From JAMXLO01 sp963794185 (GTDB taxonomy: Bacteria > Pseudomonadota > Alphaproteobacteria > Acetobacterales > Acetobacteraceae), in assembly GCA_963794185.1 (NCBI GenBank), contig CAWCDM010000030.1, positions 1-64,000 on the forward strand: a stretch of DNA of 64,000 nucleotides, in the 5' to 3' direction. The notes below the pieces were generated by a model. The model searched no databases. It saw nothing but the letters and a program-made list of their open reading frames with translations, and had not been told where the DNA came from. Both the position numbers and the translations under genes were made by a program. This document shows, one piece after another, positions 36,795 to 44,961 of the stretch; position 1 is the first letter of the stretch, and each line of letters starts with the position of its first letter.

Positions 36795-38132
36795 CTACTC
36801 GGCTGCCTCCAGGCCGGCGAGCCGGTTCATCTCGCGCCAGCTCGCGCGATAGCCGGGCCGCATCACGCGCTCGTTGATGGCGCCAAGTTCGTCGAGCCAG
36901 CGACGCTCGGTGCTGTCGGCGTCGGCCCAGCATTCCGCAACGGCCTGGGCGCGATCGGCATTCGTGCCGTCGGTCAGCACGCCGTCAATGCGCGTACGGA
37001 AGGCGGCTTCCAGCGCGTCGCGTTCGGCTCGGATGGCGGCAAGGTGGATCGGAAATTCCTCCAGCATGGCGCGATGCCATTGCTCGTGGCGCCACCACAG
37101 CGTGCGCGGATCGAACCTGTCGGTCGGCCGGGGACCATGCATCGGCAAGGCAACGCCAGGCAGCACAGGTTTGAAGATCGACGTGCAGGGAGCAGCCGTT
37201 GCAGTCACCCAATGCACGATACGATCGGCCTGCAGCTCGGAAACCAGCGAGCCGACGGTCTGACCACCCCTGTCACCGTCTGCGGCGTGCATGCAGACCG
37301 TGCGGGTCGGTGCGTCCTGCGGATGCCAGTCGGGATCGGTCTCCGCCGTCGCACCGTGGTCGCGCAGGATCGCCATCACGTCTGCCGCACACAGCAGGCC
37401 GGCAGAGCGCTTCAGCAACGCCGTGGAGCGCGCGCAACGGGCGCGACCCTGGCTGATCGCATCCTGCTTCATGTCGCTGAACGAGGCTGCGACATCGAGG
37501 TCCGCAACGTCCCGGCACCAGCCTTGCGTCCGTGCATGATCGATCAGGCTCGGGTTCGCCCGCATAAAGCCGCGGCCGATGCTGTAGGCGTTGGAGATCG
37601 TACGGACGCCCTCGGCGCGCTCGACCGCCCACATGCGTCCGACGGTCTCCAGCACATAGGCTTCGCGCTGATCGGCGATGATGAACGAATTGTCGTAGCA
37701 GCGCGCAACCAGATGGCCGCAGTTGCCGCCCTGGCCATACTGCTCGAGCAACGTTGTGATCGCATCGACCGCCTGTGCCGCGGTGGCGGCGCGTTCGAGG
37801 GCGAGACGCAACAGGTCCATGCCGGTCAGCGCCTGCTCCCGCTGCGGCGGGATGCGCGCGTGCACTGCCTCATTGCCGATCACCACGCCTTGTTCGTTGG
37901 CGCCCATCTCGGCGCCCCAGATCCAGAACGGACGGCACAACAGAACGGCAAATGTCTGGCGAACCTGCGGGATGTCGATATACGTGCAGTCCACTCGCGC
38001 ATCGTCCGCATGCTGCGCACGGGCGAAGAATTCCACTGTCTGCGCCTCGTTGCGTTCGCGGTCGCTGTTCTTGCCGAACAGCACGCCTCCCGTCGCGGTG
38101 GCGTCAGGCAGCGCTACGATCGTGTCACACAT
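36795..38132 (-). CDS. C69 family dipeptidase, secernin-like
   Basis: A 445-residue N-terminal nucleophile hydrolase. The start at 38132 places Cys at position 2 (MCDTIVALPDATATGG), which becomes the N-terminal nucleophile, and FGKNSDRERNEAQTVEFF is the secernin signature. Further conserved segments are GANEQGVVIGNEAVHAR and QGGNCGHLVARCYDNSFIIA. It probably hydrolyses dipeptides or amides in the cytoplasm. It is divergent from the MarR gene, which may regulate it. Confidence 0.88.
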   Translation of the reverse strand: MCDTIVALPDATATGGVLFGKNSDRERNEAQTVEFFARAQHADDARVDCTYIDIPQVRQTFAVLLCRPFWIWGAEMGANEQGVVIGNEAVHARIPPQREQALTGMDLLRLALERAATAAQAVDAITTLLEQYGQGGNCGHLVARCYDNSFIIADQREAYVLETVGRMWAVERAEGVRTISNAYSIGRGFMRANPSLIDHARTQGWCRDVADLDVAASFSDMKQDAISQGRARCARSTALLKRSAGLLCAADVMAILRDHGATAETDPDWHPQDAPTRTVCMHAADGDRGGQTVGSLVSELQADRIVHWVTATAAPCTSIFKPVLPGVALPMHGPRPTDRFDPRTLWWRHEQWHRAMLEEFPIHLAAIRAERDALEAAFRTRIDGVLTDGTNADRAQAVAECWADADSTERRWLDELGAINERVMRPGYRASWREMNRLAGLEAAE

Positions 38133-38296
38133 GTCTGTCCTGCTCCGTACTTGCCATGGGCCGTCATGCTGCGGCCGCTGCAGGAGAACTCGGCGCGCCT
38201 GCGCCGGTTTCCTGTCACGAGCATCCGCGATATACCAGGGGTGGCTCGACTGGGGAATGGTTTCCAATGTTAACGGAATCAAGAAGACGCACGGCG

Positions 38297-38779
38297 ATGC
38301 CGAAGCTGACCGGGGAGGCTTTCAAGCTCGAGGATTTTCTGCCCTACAGACTATCGGTGGCTGCCAACCGCGTATCGCGACTGTTCGCTCGCCGCTATTC
38401 CGAGGCTTTTGGCCTGAGCATCCCGGAATGGCGCGTGCTGGCGATGATCGGCCGTTTCGGTACGCTGTCGCCAAGCGCGGTCGGCGAATGGACTGCGATG
38501 GACAAGGTGAAGGTTTCCCGCGCCGCTGCAAGTCTGGTGGCGCGCGGCCTGCTGCGCCAGATGCACGACCCGCGCGATGGACGGGGCCGGCTGCTGCACC
38601 TCACGCGCAAGGGTGCTGCGGTGCACCAGGGCGTGGTGCCGCTCGCATGCGAGCTCGAAGAGCAGCTGGCAGAGGGAATGAGCCGCGCGGAATGGAGCAA
38701 CCTGATGAAGGCGTTGGAAAAGCTCAGCGCACATGCCCAGGGCTTCGAAGGCGCCAATCACGGCACGTCGGTCGATTAG
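38297..38779 (+). CDS. MarR family transcriptional regulator
   Basis: A 160-residue winged-helix regulator. It has LEDFLPYRLSVAANRVSRLF in the dimerisation helix, then FGLSIPEWRVLAMIGRFGTL, AVGEWTAMDKVKVSRAAASL in the recognition region, and the wing DPRDGRGRLLHLTRKGAAV. An upstream in-frame ATG at 38267 would add ten residues; I prefer 38297 because the family normally begins close to the first helix. It is divergent from the C69 dipeptidase gene. Confidence 0.9.
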   Translation: MPKLTGEAFKLEDFLPYRLSVAANRVSRLFARRYSEAFGLSIPEWRVLAMIGRFGTLSPSAVGEWTAMDKVKVSRAAASLVARGLLRQMHDPRDGRGRLLHLTRKGAAVHQGVVPLACELEEQLAEGMSRAEWSNLMKALEKLSAHAQGFEGANHGTSVD

Positions 38780-38898
38780 CAACGGCACGCTGCCGGCCGG
38801 ACTCGCGTGTCGCGAAAACTTCGCTAGGATCGGCGAAGGCAATGCGCCGTGGGCAATATGCCAGCCGACGCAGCGACACAGCATAGGGAGGCACCGGC

Positions 38899-40869
38899 AT
38901 GTCAGGATCACAAAACGGCAGAAGTCCCCGCTCGGTGGCTCTGGTCGGGCCGTACAGCGGCGGCAAGTCCACGCTGTTCGAGGCGCTGATGGAGACGGCC
39001 GGCGCACCGGTCAAGCGGCCGGCCGACCCGCGCAACCGACCGGCCACCACCGAGGTTCGCCTCGGGCATTGCAGCTACCTCGGCGATGTCTGGTCGGTGC
39101 TGGACTGCCCGGGCTCGATTGAGTTTGCCTACGAGACCAGTTGCGCGCTCGCCATGGTCGATCTCGCGGTGGTGGTGTGCGAGCCCGCGCCTGCCCGGGC
39201 GCTGACCGTGGCGCCGCTGCTGAAGCTGCTGGCGGACCAGGGGGTGCCGCACATGCTGTTCATCAACAAGATCGAGACACTGGAAGGCAGTGTGAGCGAC
39301 ACGCTGGCGGCGCTGCAGGGCTACGCGGGATCGCCGCTGGTGCTGCGCCAGGTGCCGATCGTCGATGGCGAGACGGTGAGCGGCTATGTCGATGTGGTGA
39401 GCGAGCGTGCCTACCGCTATCGCAAGGGCCAACCGTCAGAACTTATGCAGATTCCATCGGCCTTGCAGGACGACGAGCAGGATGCCTTGAACAAGCTGGT
39501 CGAGGTGCTGGCCGATCGCGACGACGTGCTGCTGGAGAAGGTGCTCGAGGACGTCAAGCCGACGACAGCGGAGATCTACAACGACCTGCGCAAGGACCTC
39601 GCGGCCGGCGCGGTGATCGAAGTGCTGGTCGGCTCGGCCGAGAATGCCGGCGGCGTGCGCCGGCTGTGGAAGGCGCTGCGCCACGATACGCCGATGCCGA
39701 TGGAGACCGCCGCGCGCAAGGGCGTGGCCGAAGAGGGTCCGCCGCTGGCACAGGTGTTCAAGACCGTCCATGCCGGCCATACCGGCAAGCTATCCTATGC
39801 GCGCATCTGGCGCGGCACGATCAAGGATGGCGTCACGCTTGGCGGGACGCGGCTCGGGGGCATCTATCGCATGCCGGCCGGCGAACTTTCCAAGGTGGGC
39901 GAGGTGGTCGAGGGCGAAGTGGTCGCGTTGGGACGGCTGGATGGCGTGCCGACCGGCGCCACCATTTCGCCGGGTGCAACACCCGAGCAACTGCCGTTCC
40001 CCGAGCCGCCGCAGCCGGTCTATTCGCTGGCAATCGTGACCTCCGATCATAAGGACGACGTGAAGCTCAATGGAGCACTGCAGAAGCAGCGCGAGGCGGA
40101 TCCGACGCTTTCAGTCGAACACGAACAGGATACCAGCGAGACCGTGCTGCATGGCCAGGGTGAGATGCACCTGCTGGCCACGGTCGATCGGCTGGCGAAG
40201 GACTACGCACTTAAGGTGGCAACGCACAGACCGCAGGTCGCCTACAAGGAGACGATCCGACGCGCGGTGCATGAGCATGGCAGGCTGAAGAAGCAGAGCG
40301 GCGGGCACGGCCAGTTCGCCGACGTGAAGATCGATATCGCGCCGCGCGCACGCGGTGAAGGTTTCGCGTTCATCGACAAGATCGTCGGTGGGGCGGTGCC
40401 GCGCAATTTCATTCCCGCGGTCGCCGAGGCAGCCGAGGAGTCGGCGAAGAAGGGGCCGTTCGGTTTTCCTGTGGTTGACATCGCGGTGACGCTGGTGGAC
40501 GGCGGGTTTCACTCGGTGGACAGCTCCGACATGGCATTCAAGACCGCGACAAATCTGGCGATGAAGGAAGGCATGGCGAAGGCGGAGCCGATCCTGCTGG
40601 AGCCGATCAACCACGTGACGATCAGTGTACCGAACGAGTTCACCCCGCGGGCGCAGCGTCTGCTGACCGGGCGGCGCGGGCAGATCCTCGGTTTTTCCGA
40701 GAAGGACGGTTGGCCCGGCTGGGACGACGTGGTGGCATTGGTGCCCGAGGCGGAACTGCACGACCTGATCATCGATCTGCGGTCGCAGACTTTGGGGCTG
40801 GGCACCTATCGCAAACGGTTCGATCATCTCGCCGAATCGCGCGCCGAGGTCAAGCGCGGGGCCGCATAG
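38899..40869 (+). CDS. Elongation factor G-like GTPase (EF-G paralogue)
   Basis: A 656-residue five-domain translational GTPase. G1 is GPYSGGKST (residues 17-25), G3 is DCPG (69-72) and G4 is NKIE (123-126), where canonical EF-G has NKxD. Domain II has GKLSYARIWRGTIKDGVTLG. Domain III has DTSETVLHGQGEMHLLATVD, domain IV has KKQSGGHGQFADVKIDIAPR, and domain V follows LLEPINHVTISVPNEFTPRA. It is shorter than housekeeping EF-G (about 690-700) and matches the EF-G-like paralogue group of uncertain role. The SDR gene starts 2 bases after its stop. Confidence 0.9.
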   Translation: MSGSQNGRSPRSVALVGPYSGGKSTLFEALMETAGAPVKRPADPRNRPATTEVRLGHCSYLGDVWSVLDCPGSIEFAYETSCALAMVDLAVVVCEPAPARALTVAPLLKLLADQGVPHMLFINKIETLEGSVSDTLAALQGYAGSPLVLRQVPIVDGETVSGYVDVVSERAYRYRKGQPSELMQIPSALQDDEQDALNKLVEVLADRDDVLLEKVLEDVKPTTAEIYNDLRKDLAAGAVIEVLVGSAENAGGVRRLWKALRHDTPMPMETAARKGVAEEGPPLAQVFKTVHAGHTGKLSYARIWRGTIKDGVTLGGTRLGGIYRMPAGELSKVGEVVEGEVVALGRLDGVPTGATISPGATPEQLPFPEPPQPVYSLAIVTSDHKDDVKLNGALQKQREADPTLSVEHEQDTSETVLHGQGEMHLLATVDRLAKDYALKVATHRPQVAYKETIRRAVHEHGRLKKQSGGHGQFADVKIDIAPRARGEGFAFIDKIVGGAVPRNFIPAVAEAAEESAKKGPFGFPVVDIAVTLVDGGFHSVDSSDMAFKTATNLAMKEGMAKAEPILLEPINHVTISVPNEFTPRAQRLLTGRRGQILGFSEKDGWPGWDDVVALVPEAELHDLIIDLRSQTLGLGTYRKRFDHLAESRAEVKRGAA

Positions 40870-40871
40870 CG

Positions 40872-41636
40872 ATGAAGCTGTTCGATCTGACCGGCAAGGT
40901 GGCGATCGTCACCGGCGGCAATGGCGGCATCGGACTTGGCATGGCTCAGGGCATGGCGTCCTGCGGCGCGACGATTGTCATTGCCGGGCGCAACGAGGAA
41001 AAGGCAAGGTCGGCACTGGCATCTTTGCAGGAGCTCGGTGCGCGCTGCGGGTTCATGGCAGCCGACGTGACGAAGAAGATCGCCTGCGTGAAGCTGGTGT
41101 CGGATGCGGTTGCAGAGTTCGGCCGGCTGGACATCCTGGTGAACAATGCCGGGACGGCGATCCGAAAGATGCCGCAGGATTACACCGAGGAAGAGTGGCA
41201 TCACGTGCTGGACACCAACCTGACCAGCGCGTTTCTCTGTTCACAGGCCGCCTATGCGCCGATGAAGGCAGCAGGCGGCGGCAAGATGATCAACATCGGC
41301 TCGATGATGTCGCTGTTCGGTGCGCCCTATGCCACGCCGTACGCGTCAAGCAAGGGCGGCATCGTGCAGATGACGCGCGCGATGGCAACGGCATGGGCGA
41401 AGGACAACATCCAGGTGAATGCGGTACTGCCAGGGTGGATCGATACCGATCTGACGCGACGCGCGCGACGGGAGGTCGAGGGGCTGCACGAGCGCGTGGA
41501 AAACCGCACGCCGTCGGCCCGCTGGGGCGTGCCTGCCGACATGGCAGGCATTGCGGCGTTTCTCGCGAGCCCGGCTTCTGATTTCGTCACCGGCACGGCG
41601 ATACCGGTGGACGGCGGCTATTCGATCGGAATGTAG
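40872..41636 (+). CDS. SDR family oxidoreductase
   Basis: A 254-residue classical SDR. It has VAIVTGGNGGIGLGMAQGMA (TGGxxGIG), ILVNNAGTAIRKMP, INIGSMMSLFGAP (catalytic Ser) and TPYASSKGGIVQMTRAMATA (YxxxK). The C-terminus ends FVTGTAIPVDGGYSIGM. A cofactor-binding Arg in IAGRNEEKARSAL suggests NADP preference. It is co-transcribed with the EF-G-like gene and convergent with glpK. Confidence 0.92.
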   Translation: MKLFDLTGKVAIVTGGNGGIGLGMAQGMASCGATIVIAGRNEEKARSALASLQELGARCGFMAADVTKKIACVKLVSDAVAEFGRLDILVNNAGTAIRKMPQDYTEEEWHHVLDTNLTSAFLCSQAAYAPMKAAGGGKMINIGSMMSLFGAPYATPYASSKGGIVQMTRAMATAWAKDNIQVNAVLPGWIDTDLTRRARREVEGLHERVENRTPSARWGVPADMAGIAAFLASPASDFVTGTAIPVDGGYSIGM

Positions 41637-41641
41637 CGGCG

Positions 41642-43120
41642 TCACGCCCAGTCGAACGAACGCGCGACCGCCTTGCGCCAGGAGGCGGTCAGTGCGGTGC
41701 GCCTGTCCTGCGCCATCGCGGGCGTCCAGGTGTGCGTCACGCCCCAGTTGCGCACCAGATCGTCCGTGCCGTGCCAGTAGCCGACCGCCAGACCCGCCGC
41801 ATAGGCAGCGCCGAGCGCGGTGGTTTCGATCGTGCGCGGACGCAGCACCGGCACGTTCAGGATGTCGGCCTGGAACTGCATCAGCAGTGCGTTCACCACC
41901 ATGCCTCCGTCGACGCGCAGCGTGCTGATCGGGATGCCTGAATCGCGCTGCATCGCCTCGATCACGTCGAGCGTCTGGTACGCCGTCGCTTCCAGGGCGG
42001 CGCGGGCGATATGGCCGGCGGTGGCGTAGCGCGTCAGGCCGGCGATCACGCCGCGCGCATCGGCGCGCCACCAAGGCGCATAAAGGCCGGAAAAGGCGGG
42101 CACGAAGTAGACATCGCCGTTGTCGGCCACCGAAGCGGCGAGCGTTTCGATGTCGCCGCTGGTTCTGATCACACCGAGGTTGTCGCGCAGCCACTGCACC
42201 AGCGCACCGGTGACGGCGATCGAACCTTCCAGTGCGTAGCAGGCTTTCTGCTCGCCGAGCTGATAGGCGACCGTGGTCACAAGACCGCTGGTCGACGCGA
42301 CCGGCGCCTCGCCGGTGTTCATCAGCAGGAAGCAGCCCGTGCCGTAGGTGTTCTTTGCCTCGCCTGGCGCGAAGCATGCCTGGCCCATCAGCGCGGCCTG
42401 CTGGTCGCCGAGAATGCCGGCAACGGGGACGCCTTCGAGTGCGCCGGTTGCCATACCGTAGACCATGGAGGAGGGCACGATGCGCGGCAGCACGGCGCGC
42501 GGAATGCCGAAGGCGGCGAGCAGCGTATCGTCCCAATTCAGCGTCGTCAGGTTCATCAGTTGCGTGCGGCTGGCGTTGGTGACATCGGTCAGATGCAGCC
42601 CGCAGAGCTGCCGGAGCAGCCAGGTATCGATCGTTCCGAACAGCAGATCGCCGCCTTCCGCGCGCCGGCGCGCCTGCGGGACGTTGTCCAGCAGCCAGCG
42701 CAGTTTCAGCGCGCTGAAATAGCTGGCGAGCGGCAGCCCGGTCTGTGCGCGGAACCGGTCCTGGCCGCCATCGCGCGCGTAGTCGGCCACCAGCGGATCG
42801 ACGCGCGTGTCCTGCCAGACGACAGCGTTGTGCACCGGCTGGCCTGTGATGCGATCCCACAGCAGCGTCGTCTCGCGCTGGTTGGTGATGCCGACCGCAG
42901 CGAGATCGCGTGCACTCAGGCCGGCGCGCCGCAGCGCATCGGCTACAACCATCTGCGTGTTCTGCCAGATCTCCAGCGGATCGTGTTCGACCCAGCCGGG
43001 TTGGGGATAGATCTGCTGATGCTCCATCTGCGCCGAGGCGATCGTCTCGCCGGTTCGATCGAATACGATGAAGCGGGTGTTCGTTGTGCCCTGGTCGATT
43101 GCGCCGATGTATCTGGTCAT
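41642..43120 (-). CDS. glpK: Glycerol kinase
   Basis: A 492-residue FGGY kinase that phosphorylates glycerol to glycerol 3-phosphate. The N-terminal phosphate loop is YIGAIDQGTTNTRFIVFDR. Glycerol-site segments are GITNQRETTLLWDRITGQP and VWQDTRVDPLV. FGTIDTWLLRQLCG, GILGDQQAALMGQACF and the C-terminal LRVDGGMVVNALLMQFQADI are characteristic. The length matches E. coli GlpK (about 500). It is monocistronic in appearance, 40 bases from the hydroxyacid dehydrogenase stop on the same strand. Confidence 0.93.
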   Translation of the reverse strand: MTRYIGAIDQGTTNTRFIVFDRTGETIASAQMEHQQIYPQPGWVEHDPLEIWQNTQMVVADALRRAGLSARDLAAVGITNQRETTLLWDRITGQPVHNAVVWQDTRVDPLVADYARDGGQDRFRAQTGLPLASYFSALKLRWLLDNVPQARRRAEGGDLLFGTIDTWLLRQLCGLHLTDVTNASRTQLMNLTTLNWDDTLLAAFGIPRAVLPRIVPSSMVYGMATGALEGVPVAGILGDQQAALMGQACFAPGEAKNTYGTGCFLLMNTGEAPVASTSGLVTTVAYQLGEQKACYALEGSIAVTGALVQWLRDNLGVIRTSGDIETLAASVADNGDVYFVPAFSGLYAPWWRADARGVIAGLTRYATAGHIARAALEATAYQTLDVIEAMQRDSGIPISTLRVDGGMVVNALLMQFQADILNVPVLRPRTIETTALGAAYAAGLAVGYWHGTDDLVRNWGVTHTWTPAMAQDRRTALTASWRKAVARSFDWA

Positions 43121-43160
43121 GCTGCCTCCGGGTCGCTGGCAGTCCGGGCAACCTGCGTCC

Positions 43161-44129
43161 TTACAGCCACAACGGATCGATCGGCCCCTTGCCCGCCAAT
43201 ACCGCGGCGATGTTGTCCAGCGCACGAAACCCCATCGCGTTGCGCGTCTCGACCGAGCCGCTGCCGATATGCGGCGACAACAGCACATTGTCGAGCCCGG
43301 CAAACCGCAGGTCAAAGTCGGGCTCGGAGCGGAACACGTCGAGTCCGGCGGCAAACAACTGCCCCGATGTCAGGGCGTCATACAGTGCGTCCTCATCCAC
43401 CAGGCCGCCACGCGAAACATTTACCAGCACCGCGCCGCGCGGCATCAACGCCAACGCCTCCGCATTGACGATCTTGTCGGTCGCCGGTCCGGCCGGCGCA
43501 TGCAGCGACAGGAAATCGCAATGCGGCAGCATGTCGCGGAACGATGCGAAATACCGTGCCCCCCGCTCGAGGTCCGCCGTCACCCGGTTGCGCGAATGAT
43601 ACAGCACCGTCATGTCGAAACCACGCGCCCGTTGCGCCAACGCCCGCCCGATGCGACCCATCCCCAATATGCCGAGGGTCTTGCCGGATACACTGACCCC
43701 CAACAGGTCGCCTTGTCCGATGCGGTAGCGCCAGCCCGCACGCATGATCTTGTCGTATTCGTGGGCGCGTCGTGCCACTGCCAGCAGCATCATGAAGGCG
43801 AAGTCGGCGGTGCATTCGGTCAGCACGCCGGGCGTGTTGGTCACGAACAGGCCCCGCGCCTTGGCCGCGGCCACATCGATATGATCGTAGCCGACGCTGC
43901 TGGTGGCGCCGACGCGCACGCTCGCGGGCAGGCGCGCGATCGCGTCGGCGGTGAGCGGCAGCGTGTTGCTGAACATAATTGCGTCGGCCCGGTGTGCGGC
44001 GGCGGCCTCGATCACCTGCACCGCCGTCATGTCGTCCTTGCCTTCCACCACCAGCGCATCGAATTCGTTCCGCGCCCGTGTCACCACGTCGCGCGGCATC
44101 AAGGCGGCAAGCACCAGGCGTTGCTTCAT
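43161..44129 (-). CDS. D-2-hydroxyacid dehydrogenase (glyoxylate/hydroxypyruvate reductase-like)
   Basis: A 322-residue NAD(P)-dependent dehydrogenase. The Rossmann motif is LGILGMGRIGRALAQRARGF, and the catalytic triad is seen as VSRGGLVDEDAL (Arg), DVFRSEPDFD (Glu) and LLSPHIGSGSVETR (His). The start at 44129 is preferred over an ATG at 44135 because GGGGAG then stands 8 bases upstream. It likely reduces glyoxylate or hydroxypyruvate. The final residues GPIDPLWL are common in the GyaR/GhrB group. Confidence 0.92.
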   Translation of the reverse strand: MKQRLVLAALMPRDVVTRARNEFDALVVEGKDDMTAVQVIEAAAAHRADAIMFSNTLPLTADAIARLPASVRVGATSSVGYDHIDVAAAKARGLFVTNTPGVLTECTADFAFMMLLAVARRAHEYDKIMRAGWRYRIGQGDLLGVSVSGKTLGILGMGRIGRALAQRARGFDMTVLYHSRNRVTADLERGARYFASFRDMLPHCDFLSLHAPAGPATDKIVNAEALALMPRGAVLVNVSRGGLVDEDALYDALTSGQLFAAGLDVFRSEPDFDLRFAGLDNVLLSPHIGSGSVETRNAMGFRALDNIAAVLAGKGPIDPLWL

Positions 44130-44170
44130 CGGCATGTCTCCCCGTTCAGGCGCACTCCCGGTCATCGCAA

Positions 44171-44591
44171 TCAGCCCTGCCACGGGTCGACCACCTGAAC
44201 CGAGAGATCGGCGAAGTGCCTGGTATTGTGCGTTGCCAGAGTCGCGTGACTGGCGACGACAATGCCGGCGATCATCGTGTCGCGCATGTCTCCGGGGCGC
44301 CCTGCGCGCTGCCGCTCCGCCATCAGGACGGCGGCGGCATTCGCCGCGGCTGTGTCGAATGCGGCTATCCGGTGCTCGATCTTCTCGCCCACCAAAGTCT
44401 CCATCGCGAGCTGCAGCCGAGCGCGGCGTCGGCTGGGCGCCAAGGATCTCAATCCCGTGACGGAGCTCCATGATCGTGATTGCGCTTGTCCAGATGGAAA
44501 CGCGTGGTTGTCGGTCCAGCCACGTAGTCACCTCTGGTTGCGGCGGCTCGTGCATCAAGGCGGAAATCACATTGGTGTCGAGGACCACCAT
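44171..44591 (-). CDS. PIN-domain toxin, FitB/VapC type (frameshifted)
   Basis: An endoribonuclease toxin of about 140 residues. PIN-domain acidic residues are in MVVLDTNVISALM (Asp5), ITIMELRHGIEIL (Glu) and GRPGDMRDTMIAGIVVASHA (Asp), followed by LATHNTRHFADL, the usual C-terminal strand. The frame changes near 44445 just after GIEIL, which would abolish the toxin if real. The ATG immediately follows the antitoxin stop (TGAATG), the standard order for FitAB. Confidence 0.85.
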
Positions 44592-44844
44592 TCAGTCGAA
44601 CGTCACCGGTTTGATTGTGTATCCACGGAACTCGTTGAATCTCCTCACCCTCGCGAAGTCCGATCCCTCGGAACAAGGCCGCGATTTCGGTCCCAAGACC
44701 GCGGCTCTGCCGGGCTTCCTCCTTAACCGCATCGCGCAGGATGGCCCGCACCTCTTCCTCCATGCTCCAACCATGGGCGGCCGCACGCCGGCGGAGCTTT
44801 GCCTTCACCTCATCTTCCAGATTGCGCACGACGAGCTGGGCCAT
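44592..44844 (-). CDS. FitA-type ribbon-helix-helix antitoxin (frameshifted near the C-terminus)
   Basis: The N-terminal MAQLVVRNLEDEVKAKLRRR, AAAHGWSMEEEVRAILRDAV is the ribbon-helix-helix DNA-binding domain of FitA/VapB antitoxins. The C-terminal toxin-binding tail should read GIGLREGEEIQEFRGYTIKP VTFD, but the frame shifts near 44642. The antitoxin would repress its own operon and neutralise the PIN toxin downstream. Confidence 0.85.
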
Positions 44845-44961
44845 CGGTCATCACCTCGATATCATGATAGCGAAAATTAGTCTGCCGTGCAAGCCGTATG
44901 CTTGCAACGCCCCGGCCGACCGGCTTGACTGCCCGTCCCGATCAACAAAGCCGAGGACTTG

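Noticed and set aside
38262..38278. TTCC-N9-GGAA inverted half-sites before the MarR gene as an operator
   Set aside because: Only four bases per arm are symmetric; too weak to separate from chance, although a MarR site somewhere in 38133-38296 is likely.
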